Origin: Dallia pectoralis
Taxonomy: Eukaryota > Chordata > Actinopteri > Esociformes > Umbridae
Direction of reading: 5' to 3'
Length of the DNA stretch: 64,000 nucleotides
Assembly: GCA_029465975.1 (NCBI GenBank)
Contig: CM055755.1
Span: 787,430 to 851,429 of the forward strand
The position numbers and the translations under genes were made by a program. Below are positions 12,952 to 24,200 of this stretch, one piece after another. A model generated the notes under the pieces. That model was not told where the DNA came from and made no database searches. It was given only the letters and a program-made list of their open reading frames with translations. The first letter of the stretch is position 1. Each line of letters starts with the position of its first letter.

Positions 12952-13370
12952 GCTGACTCCAGATCAGTCCGTGCTCCTACAGCTATATTACATTTTATAT
13001 TATAACTATTAGTACAGCTGACTCCAGATCAGTCCGTGCTCCTACAGCTATATTACATTTTATATTATAACTATTAGTACAGCTGACTCCAGATCAGTCC
13101 GTGCTCCTACAGCTATATTACATTTTATATTATAACTATTAGTACAGCTGACTCCAGATCAGTCCGTGCCCCTACAGCTATATTACATTTTATATTATAA
13201 CTATTAGTACAGCTGACTCCAGATCAGTCCGTGCTCCTACAGCTATATTACATTTTATATTATAACTATTAGTACAGCTGACTCCAGATCAGTCCGTGCT
13301 CCTACATCTATATTACGTTTTATATCATACCAAATCATACAGCTGACTTGAGAACAGTCTGCGCTCCTAC
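12952..13370. repeat. 65-bp minisatellite, about 6 copies
   Basis: Units start at 12952 and 13017 with 'gctgactccagatcagtccg'. The last copies are diverged. Confidence 0.95.
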
Positions 13371-13839
13371 ATCTAAAATACATGATCTATTTCAGAAAAC
13401 CTAATATAATTTATGAAATGCAGTAAAAATCCTAACATCTGTGATTAAGGAGTTGATTAAATATGATCTAACTGATCTAACGGATCCATAAGGGTCTTGT
13501 TCTAATTGAATTCAGCTAAACATGGGGTTAATTTATTTTGTGTGTCCGTTTCTAATCACAGGCACCAGGTGTTCATAACAAACACTTGCCTTTGTGTTCA
13601 TCCAACTCGCTGTTTTTGTTGACACGCCCTGAGAGAACTCCCTGATTGGACAGTCACTTGGCTGCTGTTCATTGGGCGGTCCAGCTGCCAATCACTCATA
13701 ATATCACTCATAATAGAGGAGGTGGGGTTGAGTTGAATCTGCTTGCAATAAGAACATCAGCTAGTGTGCCACAACAAAATAAAACTACAACTGAGAGAGA
13801 AAAAACTAAACGTCACCCTGCGATTTGCTAAAACCCACC

Positions 13840-13842
<3 letters not shown>
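13371..13842. other. Unique intronic sequence
   Basis: Nothing recognised. AT-rich, no supported exon. Confidence 0.5.

Positions 13843-13897
<55 letters not shown>
13843..13897. repeat. (GT)n microsatellite
   Basis: Pure GT run of about 27 units. Confidence 0.95.
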
Positions 13898-14440
13898 TGG
13901 CATAGGGTTATCAGCAGGAAGTACGTTAGGAGTAACACCTGCCGTAAGAAGCTCTCCACAACAACACAAACACCCACAACACACATTGACATACAAACAC
14001 ACAAACACACACACACATCAACGTTAACTGTAATTAAAGTCTCACAGGGGCGTTTGTGTTTTTCTGAGTTATACAGAAACTCCCTTCTAGACGCCATGAA
14101 CAATATACAGTGTGTTAATGTCTATTTAACATCATTAGCAGTCTAAAGTTACTTAAAAGGTGGGTTTGGCTTAAATGTATCCTATTTCACACATATACCA
14201 GAGGGCTTTAGTAGGTGTGAATTCAGTCAGACTGACTTCCTACTCAGGGATTAGCCATCACTCACTGTGCTCCTGGAGCAAGTTAAAGGATTTAGTACTG
14301 GTCGGTTTAGAGATTTGATCGTCTGCTATAGTTATCAGCTCAATGCTGTTAACTGCAATACTTCTGGCCGTCACCTATTTAATCTGCTAGAGAATGAACC
14401 GTCTTTATCATGTCAACCTTAGAGCAAATCATGTCATATT
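13898..14440. other. Unique intronic sequence upstream of gab2 exon 2
   Basis: No gene seen. Confidence 0.5.
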
Positions 14441-14580
14441 TTGGCCACGCTTGGTTCATATTTGGTTCATATTTGGGCCACGCTTGGTTCATATTTGGTT
14501 CATATTTGGGCCACATTTGCTTCATATTTGGTTCATATTTGGTTCGCTCTTGGTTCATATCTGGTTCATATTTGGTTAAT
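14441..14580. repeat. Short-unit tandem repeat just upstream of exon 2
   Basis: Copies of 'ttggttcatatt' mixed with 'tgggccacgc', ending about 40 bases before the exon 2 acceptor. It is U-rich in the transcript, so it overlaps the likely branch-point and pyrimidine region. Confidence 0.8.
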
Positions 14581-14618
14581 TTGTGGCTCTCGTCTTACCT
14601 GCCATGTTTTCTTTCCAG

Positions 14619-14922
14619 GCATGGAAGAAGCGCTGGTTCATTCTGCGTAGCGGTCGTATGTCTGGAGACCCTGACGTCCTGGAGTACTATAAGAACGACC
14701 ACTCCAAGAAACCCCTCCGTGTGATAGACCTACACTGCTGTGAGCAGGTGGACGCCGGACTAACCTTCAAGAGGAAGGAGTTTCAGGGCAGCTTCGTGTT
14801 TGACATCAAGACATCTGAGCGAACCTTCTACCTGGTGGCTGAAACTGAGGAGGAGATGAACAAGTGGGTCAGATCGATTTGTCAGCTGTGTGGCTTCAAC
14901 CAGTCTGAGGAGAACAACCATG
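14619..14922 (+). CDS. gab2: gab2 exon 2: PH domain of GRB2-associated binding protein 2
   Basis: GAB2 is a cytosolic docking adaptor. It is tyrosine-phosphorylated below receptor kinases and recruits SHP2, PI3K p85 and Grb2. This exon starts AWKKRWFILRSGRMSG after a 'tttctttccag' acceptor and ends with one base of a split codon at 'aaccatg|gtatgt'. It encodes 101 codons covering most of the PH domain: DPDVLEYYKNDHSKK, EQVDAGLTF and FDIKTSERTFYLVAETEEE are all visible. PH domains of this family bind PIP3 at the membrane. GAB2 rather than GAB1 is chosen because KKRWFILRSGRMSGDP and KTSERTFYLVAETEE fit GAB2 from memory; GAB1 differs at several of these positions. The first ~25 residues are encoded by an exon not in this window. 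The donor sequence is re-duplicated downstream (see the 55-bp array). Confidence 0.97.
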
Positions 14923-15724
14923 GTATGTAGCCCATAGCCCTGGTACTATAACCCTAACCCCATTACACACAACCATGGTATGTAGCCCATAGCCCTGGTA
15001 CTATAACCCTAACCCCATTACACACAACCGTGGTATGTAGCCCATAGCCCTGGTACTATAACCCTAACCCCATTACACACAACCGTGGTATGTAGCCCAT
15101 ATAACCCCCCATTAACACAACCATGGTATGTAGCCCATAGCCCTGGTACTATAACCAACCCCATTACACACAACCATAGCCCTGGTACTATAACCCTAAC
15201 CCCATTACACACAACCGTGGTATGTAGCCCATAGCCCTGGTACTATAACCCTAACCCCATTACACACAACCAGCCCTGGTACTATAACCCTAACCCCATT
15301 ACACACAACCATGGTATGTATGTAGCCCATAGCCCTGGTACTATAACCCTAACCCCATTACACACAACCGTGGTGGTATGTAGCCCATAGCCCTGGTACT
15401 ATAACCCTAACCCCATTACACACAACCGTGCCCATAGCCCTGGTACTATAACCCTAACCCCATTACACACAACCATGGTATGCCCTGGTACTAGCCCTGG
15501 TATAGCCCTGGTAACCCTAACCCCATTACACACAACCATGTAGCCCTGCCCAACCCCATAGCCCTGGTACTAGCCCTAACCCTAACCCCCCCATTACACA
15601 CAACCCCATAGCCCTGGTATGTAGCCCATAGCCCTGGTACTATAACCCTAACCCCATTACACACAACCGTGGTATGTAGCCCATAGCCCTGGTACTATAA
15701 CCCTAACCCCATTACACACAACCA
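14923..15724. repeat. 55-bp repeat at the start of intron 2 that duplicates the exon 2 donor
   Basis: The array begins exactly at the intron's first base. Its unit runs from 'gtatgtagcccatagccctg' through 'ataaccctaaccccattac' to 'acacaaccatg', so each full copy restores 'aaccatg|gtatgt' or 'aaccgtg|gtatgt'. Donor-like copies lie at 14978, 15033, 15088, 15126, 15220, 15314 and further on. Later units are truncated or shuffled. Confidence 0.95.
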
Positions 15725-15899
15725 GCCCTTATTGACTGGTGAGATAATGATTATAACAATATATAAATGGTTCCTGGTTCCTGAGCTGCTAGTGAGGAAG
15801 ACGGACAAGTAACAGCAGCTGCATGTGCTTGTTCACACATATCGAAGGCACACACCAAATACACACACACACTCACTCACTCACACACACACCAAATAC
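15725..15899. other. Short unique spacer in intron 2
   Basis: No feature seen before the CA tract. Confidence 0.5.
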
Positions 15900-15918
15900 A
15901 CACCCACTCACACACTCA

Positions 15919-15985
<67 letters not shown>
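15856..15985. repeat. (CA)n tract
   Basis: CA and CTCA repeats, pure in the second half. Confidence 0.95.
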
Positions 15986-15989
<4 letters not shown>

Positions 15990-16662
15990 CCACAGACACA
16001 CACACACACACACACCAACATAAACACAGCCTGGAGACGCTTCTCTGCATCAGAGCTTGGAAGCGTGTGTAACTAGAGGCGCGAAATGGATGCAACAAAA
16101 TACAGAGGAATTCTGGGAAACGCCTGCGAAACACCTTCAGACATCGACTTCTCTTTAATTTATTCAATAACATTTTTTATTTTGATCTCATGGGTTTTTT
16201 GTTTATTACTTGCAAACCGCTGTAATCCAATCCAATTCCAAATTGGACCAGGCAGAAGTGATGTGAAGCCATAACATGTGATCCAGATGGTTTATTTATA
16301 AGTAATAACTAATACATTACATTTATACGTTACATTTATACGTTACATACTGTGTAAGAGAAGTCCTAACCAATAACAGCCGATGACACAGGGCTTTGTG
16401 TTTCACAACACACACACACACTCACACACAAACACAAAACTATTGTGCGCTCACACAGAGCCTGTTCTAAAACCCAGCCCACCAGCTGGTCTCAGATCAT
16501 TTGTAATGTTTTGGTCTGTTTGTTCTTAGCTTCACTTGTAATTCGTGTGTTTGTATGTTTGTATAAGGTGGAGTTTGTCTTTCATGACGGCAGACGGATC
16601 ACCAGCAAACTGTCTGTAGCTGTCTGTAGTGTGTCTGTTATCTGGCATGCATATTATCCCAT
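15986..16662. other. Unique sequence in gab2 intron 2
   Basis: No gene recognised. A minor CA cluster lies near 16408-16438. Confidence 0.5.
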
Positions 16663-16922
16663 TCTCTCTCCCCCTCTCTCCCCCCTCCCCTCTCCCCCTT
16701 CTCCCCCTTCTCCCCCTCTCCCCCTCTCCCCTCCTCCCCTCTCCCCCTTCTCCCCCTCTCCCCCTCTCCCCCTCTCCCTCTCTCCCCCACTCCCCCCTCT
16801 CCCCCCTCTCCCCCTCTCCCCCTTCTCCCTCTCCCCCTCCCCCTCTCCCCCCTCTCCCCCTACTCCCCCTACTACCTCTCTCCCCCTCCCCCTCTCTCCC
16901 CCTCCCCCTTCTCCCTCTCTCC
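16663..16922. repeat. Polypyrimidine C-rich tract
   Basis: About 260 bases of CCCCTCT/CCCCTTCT variants, with almost no purines. Confidence 0.95.
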
Positions 16923-17133
16923 CAAACCCAAAGTGCCCTTCAACATCATTGATTTTAGATGAACTAACGGGTCTGTCCTCAATATCCCCCAGATCCATTT
17001 GTAGTGCCCTATATGTCACCAGAGGCCTATTGGGTTTGTCCACCCTGCAGAGGGAACAGTGTCCCTTTTAGGAGTCCACCTGAGATGCACTGCGGGTTCA
17101 GGTAGCCTGATGCCTCTGGGCCGTCTGGATCTG

Positions 17134-17201
17134 CTGTCTGTGTGTGTGTGCGTGTGTGTCTGTCTGTCTGTGTGTGTGTGTCTGTGTCTGTGTCTGTGTC
17201 T

Positions 17202-17267
<66 letters not shown>

Positions 17268-17785
17268 CTGTGTGTGTGTGTGCTGTGTGTATGTGGCTGG
17301 TGTGTGTGTGTGTGGCTGTTGTGTGTGTGTGTGGCTGTTGTGTGTGTGTGTGGCTGGTGTGTGTGTGTGGCTGGTGTGTGTGTGTGTGTGTGTGGCTGGT
17401 GTGTGTGTGTGGCTGGTGTGTGTGTGTGGCTGGTGTGTGTGTGTGGCTGGTGTGTGTGTTGCTGGTGTGTGTGTGTGTGTGGCTGGTGTGTGTGTGTGTG
17501 TTGCTGGTGTGTGTGTGTGTGTTGCTGGTGTGTGTGTGTGTGTTGCTGGTGTGTGTGTGTGTGTTGCTGGTGTGTGTGTGTGTGTGTGTGGGCTGGTGTG
17601 TGTGTGTGGCTGGTGTGTGTGTGTGGCTGGTGTGTGTGTGTGGCTGGTGTGTGTGTGTGTTGCTGGTGTCTGTGTGGCTGGTGTGTGTGTGTGGCTGGTG
17701 TGTGTGTGTGTTGCTGGTGTGTGTGTGTGGCTGGTGTGTGGGTGTGGCTGGTGTGTGTTTGGCTGGTGTGTTTGTGGTTGGGCTG
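17134..17785. repeat. GT-rich compound array
   Basis: (GT)n then about 30 blocks of 'gtgtgtgtggctggt' with GTTG variants. It is a compound microsatellite/minisatellite. Confidence 0.95.
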
Positions 17786-18130
17786 GATGGCAATGTGGGG
17801 GTTTGGTGTCCGAGCGTATCCGACTGACTGGATGGTTTCTGGGTCTGTATTTCTGGATGTGTGAGAAATGTGTTCACACAGGAAACTGGTGGGTCTAAAT
17901 AATGTTGGCGTCAGCGTTTACGATTTAGTAGTGGTTTAACACTCAACTCCTTATCAGTCACATTATTGATGGTTACCGTCTGGGAGGTGTGGTCACTACA
18001 GAGAGAAAGGGATGTCTGTGAAGATTTGTTTAATAACCACGTATGAACAGAACTACACAGCTCCAAGAAATGGTGATGGTTACAATCTGGTAACATGTGG
18101 TTACTACAGAGAGAGTTAGAGGGCTGGTGT
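17786..18130. other. Unique sequence in gab2 intron 2
   Basis: Nothing recognised. 17975-18010 and 18086-18118 share 'ggt.actacagagaga' words. Confidence 0.5.
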
Positions 18131-18922
18131 ATATCTCTATATCCATATCTCTATATCCATATCTCTATGTCCATATCTCTATATCATATCTCTATATCCA
18201 TATCTCTATATCCATATCTCTATATCCATATCTCTATGTCCATATCTCTATATCATATCTCTATATCCATATCTCTATATCATATCTCTATATCCATATC
18301 TCTATATCCATATCTCTATATCCATATCTCTATATCATATCTCTATATCCATATCTCTATATCCATATCTCTATATCATATCTCTATATCATATCTCTAT
18401 ATCATATCTCTATATCCATATCTCTATATCCATATCTCTATATCATATCTCTATATCCATATCTCTATATCCATACCTCTATATCCATATCTCTATAGCC
18501 ATATCTCTATAGCCATATCTCTATAGCCATATCTCTATAGCCATATCTCTATATCCATATCTCTATGTCCATATCTCTATATCCATATCTCTATGTCCAT
18601 ATCTCTATATCCATATCTCTATATCATATCTCTATATCCATATCTCTATATCCATATCTCTATATCATATCTCTATATCATATCTCTATATCATATCTCT
18701 ATATCCATATCTCTATATCATATCTCTATATCCATATCTCTATATCCATACCTCTATATCCATATCTCTATGTCCATATCTCTATATCCATATCTCTATG
18801 TCCATATCTCTATATCCATATCTCTATATCATATCTCTATATCCATATCTCTATATCCATATCTCTATATCCATATCTCTATATCCATATCTCTATATCA
18901 TATCTCTATATCCATATCTCTG
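18131..18922. repeat. 13/14-bp AT-rich array, about 57 units
   Basis: Units 'ctctatatccatat' and the one-base-shorter 'ctctatatcatat' alternate irregularly, with rare tgtcc and tagcc variants. Confidence 0.95.
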
Positions 18923-20027
18923 TTTGAAATAGGAATAATTTATCCTCTCTTGAATTCCCTGACCAATGTGAACCATTTGGCTTTGACAAACCAGGGTCTT
19001 TTAGAGTGATTGATTGGTACGTCAACTTTTGGTTATAAATGGAATTGATTTTCAAGCATTCTTGTCCAGGACAGGGAGGAGCTCACATGATGAAAGTAGA
19101 ATGCAAAGGTGTGTGTGTGTGTGTGTGTGAGTCTTTATTATTTATTATTTTCCAACAGTATTAGCCACAGTCAGCTAGTATTAGCCATTATATGCTAGTA
19201 TCTGCTGGCTTCCTTCACGCTCTACATCTTTCTCTCTCTGTCTTTCCATTACACAATTGTATTTTTCTCATTCCACTAAGGCCCTGCTAAGAGGAAAGTG
19301 TAAGTGGCAAATATTACCCGAGGGACACTAGAGACCATTCTACTATCTACTGGACAGTTGAGGAAGGGGCGCCATTATCTCACGTTGATTTGACACCCCC
19401 TCTCTGGTTCCTGGTTTTGACCCCAATCTCCAACCATCATCCCAAGTGCCATGCCTTAGACAATTGCATTTGGGTACCCCATTACACTCAAAGAAGACCC
19501 ACAGTAGTCATGGTTACTCAGAATTTCAGTTGTTCTAATGGTTCTGTAATAAACCCGCGTTTCCAGATCACGTAACTGCTGTTTTCTTTATGTCTGTGTG
19601 ACTATATGGATAAATATGTGGTCATTTCTAACTGTAAATACAACACAACTCATCATTTATAAAACAATAAGCACACTTAACGTTAACTCATTAGAATATT
19701 CAATAATACATAATAAGCACCAATAATACATTCACATTGAAATGATTATGGTTCTAATAGATGCAGAACTTTTGTAGGATGTTCTGTCTATTTCACATGT
19801 AGGTATTTGTTGATATATCAGGCTTTAATATCATTGGTCTGGACTAAGATGAGTCTGGACTAAGATGAGTCTGGACTAAGATGAGACATGGCTCAGGAGT
19901 TAGACCCAGAAACAGAATAAGAGACAGAGAGAGGAAGAGGAAGTGATGAAGAATGCCCTTCCTTTCTATCCTAGGGAGATTTAGTAGCCTGGTAACAATG
20001 GTAGTAATTGATTCCATTTAGGAGTGT
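18923..20027. other. Unique sequence in gab2 intron 2
   Basis: About 1.1 kb. A three-fold 'tctggactaagatgag' repeat lies at 19837-19885 and a short GT run near 19110. No exon was identified. Confidence 0.55.
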
Positions 20028-20413
20028 ACTGGGGGAGGGGAGGGGGGAGAGGAGGAGGGCGAGGAGAGGGTGGAGGGAGGGAGGAGAGAAAGGGGGAGGA
20101 GGAGGAGGAGGAGAGAGGAGAGGGGGAAGGGGGAGGAGAGAGGACTGATGAGGGGGAGAGGTGGTGGAGGAGGGGGAGGGGGAGAGGGGTGAGGGAGGGA
20201 GGGAGGAGAGAAAGGGGGAGGGAGGGAGGAGGAGGAGGATGGGAGGAGGAGGAGAGGAGGGGAGGGGGGTAGGAGAGAGGACGGATGAGGGAGGGGGAGG
20301 AGAGGAGGTGGGAGGAGAGGACGGGGGGGAGGAGAGGACGGGGGAGGAGAGGAGGGGGGGGGGGAGGGGTGGAGGAGAGGGTAGGAGAGAGGGGAGATGG
20401 TGGGGGGTGGGGG
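20028..20413. repeat. Polypurine GGA-rich tract
   Basis: About 385 bases of GGAGGA/GGGAGA variants with very few pyrimidines on the + strand. Confidence 0.95.
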
Positions 20414-20545
20414 GTATAGACCCTAGGGTGAGTTTCTGCAGGCCTCTAATGGACCATATCATGACTACTGGACTGGAGTCATTTCATCTCTGTCTGCCCT
20501 CAGGCTGGTACTGACCTCCTCTAGACAACTGGCCCTCAGTCACAT

Positions 20546-20640
20546 GCAGCGTCCCAAACAGACTGCCTCTTCCCTCTCTGCTGCACTATCTTAGACCAAG
20601 GCCCTTCATAGGATGTAGGCTGCCATTTGGGAGGACACCA
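20546..20640. repeat. Degenerate salmonid/esocid-type dispersed repeat fragment
   Basis: 'gcgtcccaaacagactgcct' to 'gctgccatttgggaggacac', the same word family as 2296 and 39555. Confidence 0.45.
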
Positions 20641-20740
20641 CCATGGTCATTGTCCATTTTGTGATGTAATGAAGCCTTGTTTGAACAGGAAGTCACACAA
20701 TGATTGGTTGTAATCAGCTGATGCACGATCACAGGATGTT

Positions 20741-21216
20741 GCTGTCATTATTTAGCTCACAGACATGATGGTACTCGTCTGTCATTATTTAGCTCACAGA
20801 CATGATGGTACTCGTCTGTCATTATTTAGCTCACAGACATGATGGTACTCGTCTGTCATTATTTAGCTCACAGACATGATGGTACTCGTCTGTCATTATT
20901 TAGCTCACAGACATGATGGTACTCGGCTGTCATTATTTAGCTCACAGACATGATGGTACTCGTCTGTCATTATTTAGCTCACAGACATGATGGTACTCGT
21001 CTGTCATTATTTAGCTCACAGACATGATGGTACTCGTCTGTCCTTATTTAGCTCACAGACATGATGGTACTCGTCTGTCCTTATTTAGCTCACAGACATG
21101 ATGGTACTCGTCTGTCCTTATTTAGCTCACAGACATGATGGTACTCGTCTGTCATTATTTAGCTCACAGACATGATGGTACTCGTCTGTCATTATTTAGC
21201 TCACAGACACGATGGT
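20741..21216. repeat. 37-bp minisatellite, about 12.5 copies
   Basis: Unit 'ctgtcattatttagctcaca' followed by 'gacatgatggtactcgt'. Confidence 0.95.
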
Positions 21217-21686
21217 ACTCGATCAAACATTTCAGATATCACTTTATCCGTTGTTTGCTTCTTCTAGGTGCGTCTGTAACTCTCTTCTACTCCATTCTAA
21301 ACACTTCTTCTCTCTTCTCCTCTTCTCTACCTGCCTCTCTACGCTCCACTCTTCTGAGAGAGGTCATGTGATCATGTTCCTTCCTGGTTCTGGCCACCTG
21401 CCATTGTTCTATTTCCAGAACATTAGCGGAGATGTATATTCCATGTAAGGCAAACCTGGGTTCAGGTACTATTTAACGTAGAATACATTCTGAATACTCT
21501 GAGCATTTGTATTAGGACTGAGGCCAAGGTAGGCAGATGTTCTACTTTCTTCATATTATTATTATTACACACAGGTGAGACCAAGAGCTGGTTTAGAGTT
21601 AGAAGTGATCTGCTGTAATGCCTGAACCCAGATGTTCAGCTGATAGATTGGCTGTCATAGAAACAACACAACGAAAGGCCATGCTG

Positions 21687-21689
<3 letters not shown>
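21217..21689. other. Unique sequence in gab2 intron 2
   Basis: No gene recognised. Confidence 0.5.

Positions 21690-21757
<68 letters not shown>
21690..21757. repeat. (CA)n microsatellite
   Basis: Pure CA run of about 34 units. Confidence 0.95.
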
Positions 21758-21760
<3 letters not shown>

Positions 21761-22053
21761 CTGTATTATACAGCGCTCTTCCTCTTTTTCACATCTCTCT
21801 TCTCTTTCTGCCTCCCAGTGTCCTTCTGTCTGTCCTGTGTTTATCCCTTGAGAAATATTCCTCCTGGGCTGTGATTGTGTTTAAAGGATCCTGTGCTTTT
21901 GTGGCCAGCGGTTCAGACATTAATGTGTGTTGAGTTATTTTGAGAGGACAGAAAATGTACGCTATTATACAAGAACATGTGTGTGTTCAAAGGTTCCCTA
22001 CGAATATCCTGTCATGTTATTTAATTAGTGCACCTCTCCACTTGTTCCTCCAG

Positions 22054-22224
22054 ACGGTGCTCGTTCCTCAACATCTCGTTCTCTGGTTCTGAGTGCAGAC
22101 CTGTCCAGTTCTCTGGTTCCTCTGACTAGAGAGCGTAAGTCTTCAGCCCCGGTCCATTCTTCACAGCCGGTCCTGTTCACCTTTGATGTGCCGGTTCGCC
22201 ACAGTAGTTCACACGGTCACCACG
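22054..22224 (+). CDS. gab2: gab2 exon 3
   Basis: This exon has a 'ttgttcctccag' acceptor and a 'ccacg|gtagga' donor. It is 171 bases with phase 1 at both ends, so it could be skipped without a frameshift. It encodes a serine-rich linker after the PH domain ending LTRERKSSAPVHSSQPVLF. That stretch matches the GAB2 segment LRERKSSAPSHSSQPTLF, as I remember it, with few changes. The start of the exon (SSTSRSLVLSADLSSSL) is weakly conserved. Its end, encoding HSSSHGHHG, is imperfectly repeated at the start of exon 4. Confidence 0.93.
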
Positions 22225-22317
22225 GTAGGAAACGTCGTTGTTCACTCTTACATTATATTTCCATGTCTTCATGTTATCTAAAAAATACAATTGAACAATA
22301 GATTCATGTAAATAAGT

Positions 22318-22500
22318 CTAGGACATCAACTTATTTTAAATAATTAAGGACATCAACTTATTTTAAATAATTAAGGACATCAACTTATTTTAAATAATTA
22401 AGGACATCAACTTATTTTAAATAATTAAGGACATCAACTTATTTTAAATAATTAAAAACATAAACTTATTTTAAATAATTAAGGACATCAACTTATATTA
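22318..22500. repeat. 27-bp minisatellite filling intron 3, about 7 copies
   Basis: Unit 'aaggacatcaacttatttta' followed by aataatt. It makes up half of the 348-base intron 3. Confidence 0.95.
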
Positions 22501-22572
22501 AATCGTTGAGGATGGCAGCTGTTTTTTCTTATTTGAGGATAACTCATTTGAATGCTGGATGTCTTGCTTCAG

Positions 22573-22660
22573 GGCACCACGGCAGCTCTCTGTCTAACAG
22601 TGCACCCCAGGACTATCTGTTACTACACCAGTGTATAAGCAGGAGGACAGACAGCACAAG
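22573..22660 (+). CDS. gab2: gab2 exon 4
   Basis: An 88-base exon with a 'gtcttgcttcag' acceptor and an 'acaag|gtaaga' donor, phase 1 in and phase 2 out. It encodes HHGSSLSNSAPQDYLLLHQC then ISRRTDSTR, matching the GAB2 segment SAPQEYLYLHQCISRRAENAR. The arginine split over the junction begins RSASF in exon 5, which is a likely 14-3-3 site in GAB2. Because of its phases, skipping this exon alone would shift the frame. A UG-repeat starts seven bases into the following intron. Confidence 0.95.
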
Positions 22661-22663
22661 GTA

Positions 22664-22666
<3 letters not shown>

Positions 22667-22715
<49 letters not shown>

Positions 22716-22773
22716 TGGGTGTGGGTGTGTGTGTGTGTGTGTGTGTGGGTGTGGGTGTGGGTGTGTGTGTGCG
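22667..22773. repeat. (GT)n tract at the 5' end of intron 4
   Basis: About 100 bases of GT with GGGT interruptions, starting just after the 'gtaaga' donor. In the transcript it is a UG-repeat next to a 5' splice site. Confidence 0.95.
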
Positions 22774-23034
22774 TCCAGCCACATGTACTTGACCACATGT
22801 GTTTTTAGATCTACTCTGTAATACCATTTGTTAATTCCTGATGCCTCGGTTCCCATGATAACTCCAGATATAAACCTGTTTTACTCCAGCATCTGTTAGC
22901 TTTGTAATGGTTGATAAATGATTGTCTTGCACCAATTCGGTTTTGTAAATATTTCACTACTGATATCATGATATTCTTGAATTGTCTGTCTTTGTTTTGT
23001 TGTGCTCTAATGCTTAGATGATTATTAAAACCCT
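22774..23034. other. Unique sequence in intron 4
   Basis: Nothing recognised. Confidence 0.5.
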
Positions 23035-23560
23035 CTGTTATTGTTTGGGTGTACGACACTCTACAGTGTTATTAGCTGGTATTGTTTGGGTGAACGACAG
23101 TCTACAGTGTTATTAGCTGTTATTGTTTGGGTGTACGACACTCTACAGTGTTATTAGCTGTTATTGTTTGGGTGTACGACACTCTACAGTGTTATTAGCT
23201 GTTATTGTTTGGGTGTACGACACTCTACAGTGTTATTAGCTGGTATTGTTTGAATGAACGACACTCTACAGTGTTATTTGCTGTTATTGTTTGGGTGTAC
23301 GACACTCTACAGTGTTATTAGCTGTTATTGTTTGGGTGTACGACACTCTACAGTGTTATTAGCTGTTATTGTTTGGGTGTACGACACTCTACAGTGTTAT
23401 TAGCTGTTATTGTTTGGGTGTACGACACTCTACAGTGTTATTAGCTGTTATTGTTTGGGTGTACGACACTCTACAGTGTTATTAGCTGTTATTGTTTGGG
23501 TGTACGACACTCTACAGTGTTATTAGCTGGTATTGTTTGGGTGTACGACACTCTAACAGG
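23035..23560. repeat. 41-bp minisatellite in intron 4, about 12.5 copies
   Basis: Unit 'tgttattgtttgggtgtacg' followed by 'acactctacagtgttattagc'. Each unit contains the small palindrome-like 'ctctacagtg'. Confidence 0.95.
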
Positions 23561-23643
23561 GATGTTTTTGAAATAGATGTTTCTCTTTTAAAAGTCACAG
23601 GCAGGGCTGAAGTCCTGTGTGAAATGTCAGAAGATCTTTACTA

Positions 23644-23654
23644 CCCTCTAGTGG
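23644..23654 (-). promoter_or_regulatory. CTCF-like core motif
   Basis: 'ccctctagtgg' is the reverse complement of CCACTAGAGGG, the core of the known CTCF motif. It is a single motif match by eye and binding is not shown. Confidence 0.3.
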
Positions 23655-23811
23655 TGCCTTGGTTAACTGCAGGTAGATAGCGCTGTTTGCCCCCATTGAG
23701 CTGTTTATTCTGGTAGAGCTGTTTTGGCTTCTGGAGGGTTGTAATAATGGTTATTGACAAGAGTGTTTTTGTGTGTCTGTATGTGTATGTTTTTTTTGTG
23801 TGTATCTGTGT

Positions 23812-23813
<2 letters not shown>

Positions 23814-23844
<31 letters not shown>

Positions 23845-23845
23845 C
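23814..23845. repeat. (TG)n run just upstream of the exon 5 acceptor
   Basis: About 14 TG units after a 'gtgttttttg' stretch, ending about 21 bases before the acceptor at 23866. Confidence 0.95.
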
Positions 23846-23866
23846 TGGCATCCATATGTCCTGCAG

Positions 23867-24200
23867 GAGTGCCAGTTTTTCCCAGGCCCAAAGGAGCAGT
23901 AATCTATTTGTTGGCAGTGACCTGGGGGTGCAGAAGTTCTCCCATGGCTTTTCACACTGTCTAAATGGTATGGGAGCCCAGCTGCAGGGTTTCTACAGCC
24001 TGCCTAAACCTGTGAAGCAGCATCTGACCTCCACCACTGGGACCTCCACCACTGGGACCACTGGATCTGGGACCTCCACGCTGGCTGACTCCCCAGAGGA
24101 GGCGTGTTACGTGCTGCCCAGGGGTTACAGCTGTGATGGACCCATCCTGGGACACAGCTTACTGGGGTTAGCAGACCTGGACCAGGAGGACAACGAGGAG
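23867..24200 (+). CDS. gab2: gab2 exon 5
   Basis: A 334-base exon with a 'atgtcctgcag' acceptor and a 'gaggag|gtacag' donor, phase 2 in and phase 0 out. It encodes the end of the RSASFSQ 14-3-3-type site, then FSHCLNGMGAQLQGFYSLPK, both close to GAB2. It ends with DLDQEDNEE, equivalent to the SETDNED segment. YVLPR stands where I recall mammalian GAB2 having YDLPR. Residues encoded at 24027-24056 form a two-copy TSTTG repeat inside a longer Thr/Ser/Gly run. I do not recall this run in mammalian GAB2, and it looks like small-scale repeat expansion within coding DNA. Confidence 0.95.

Noticed and set aside
14955..15724. Interstitial telomere repeat (CCCTAACCCC words)
   Set aside because: The words occur once per longer unit and are not in TTAGGG tandem; they belong to 55-, 48- and 20-bp minisatellites.
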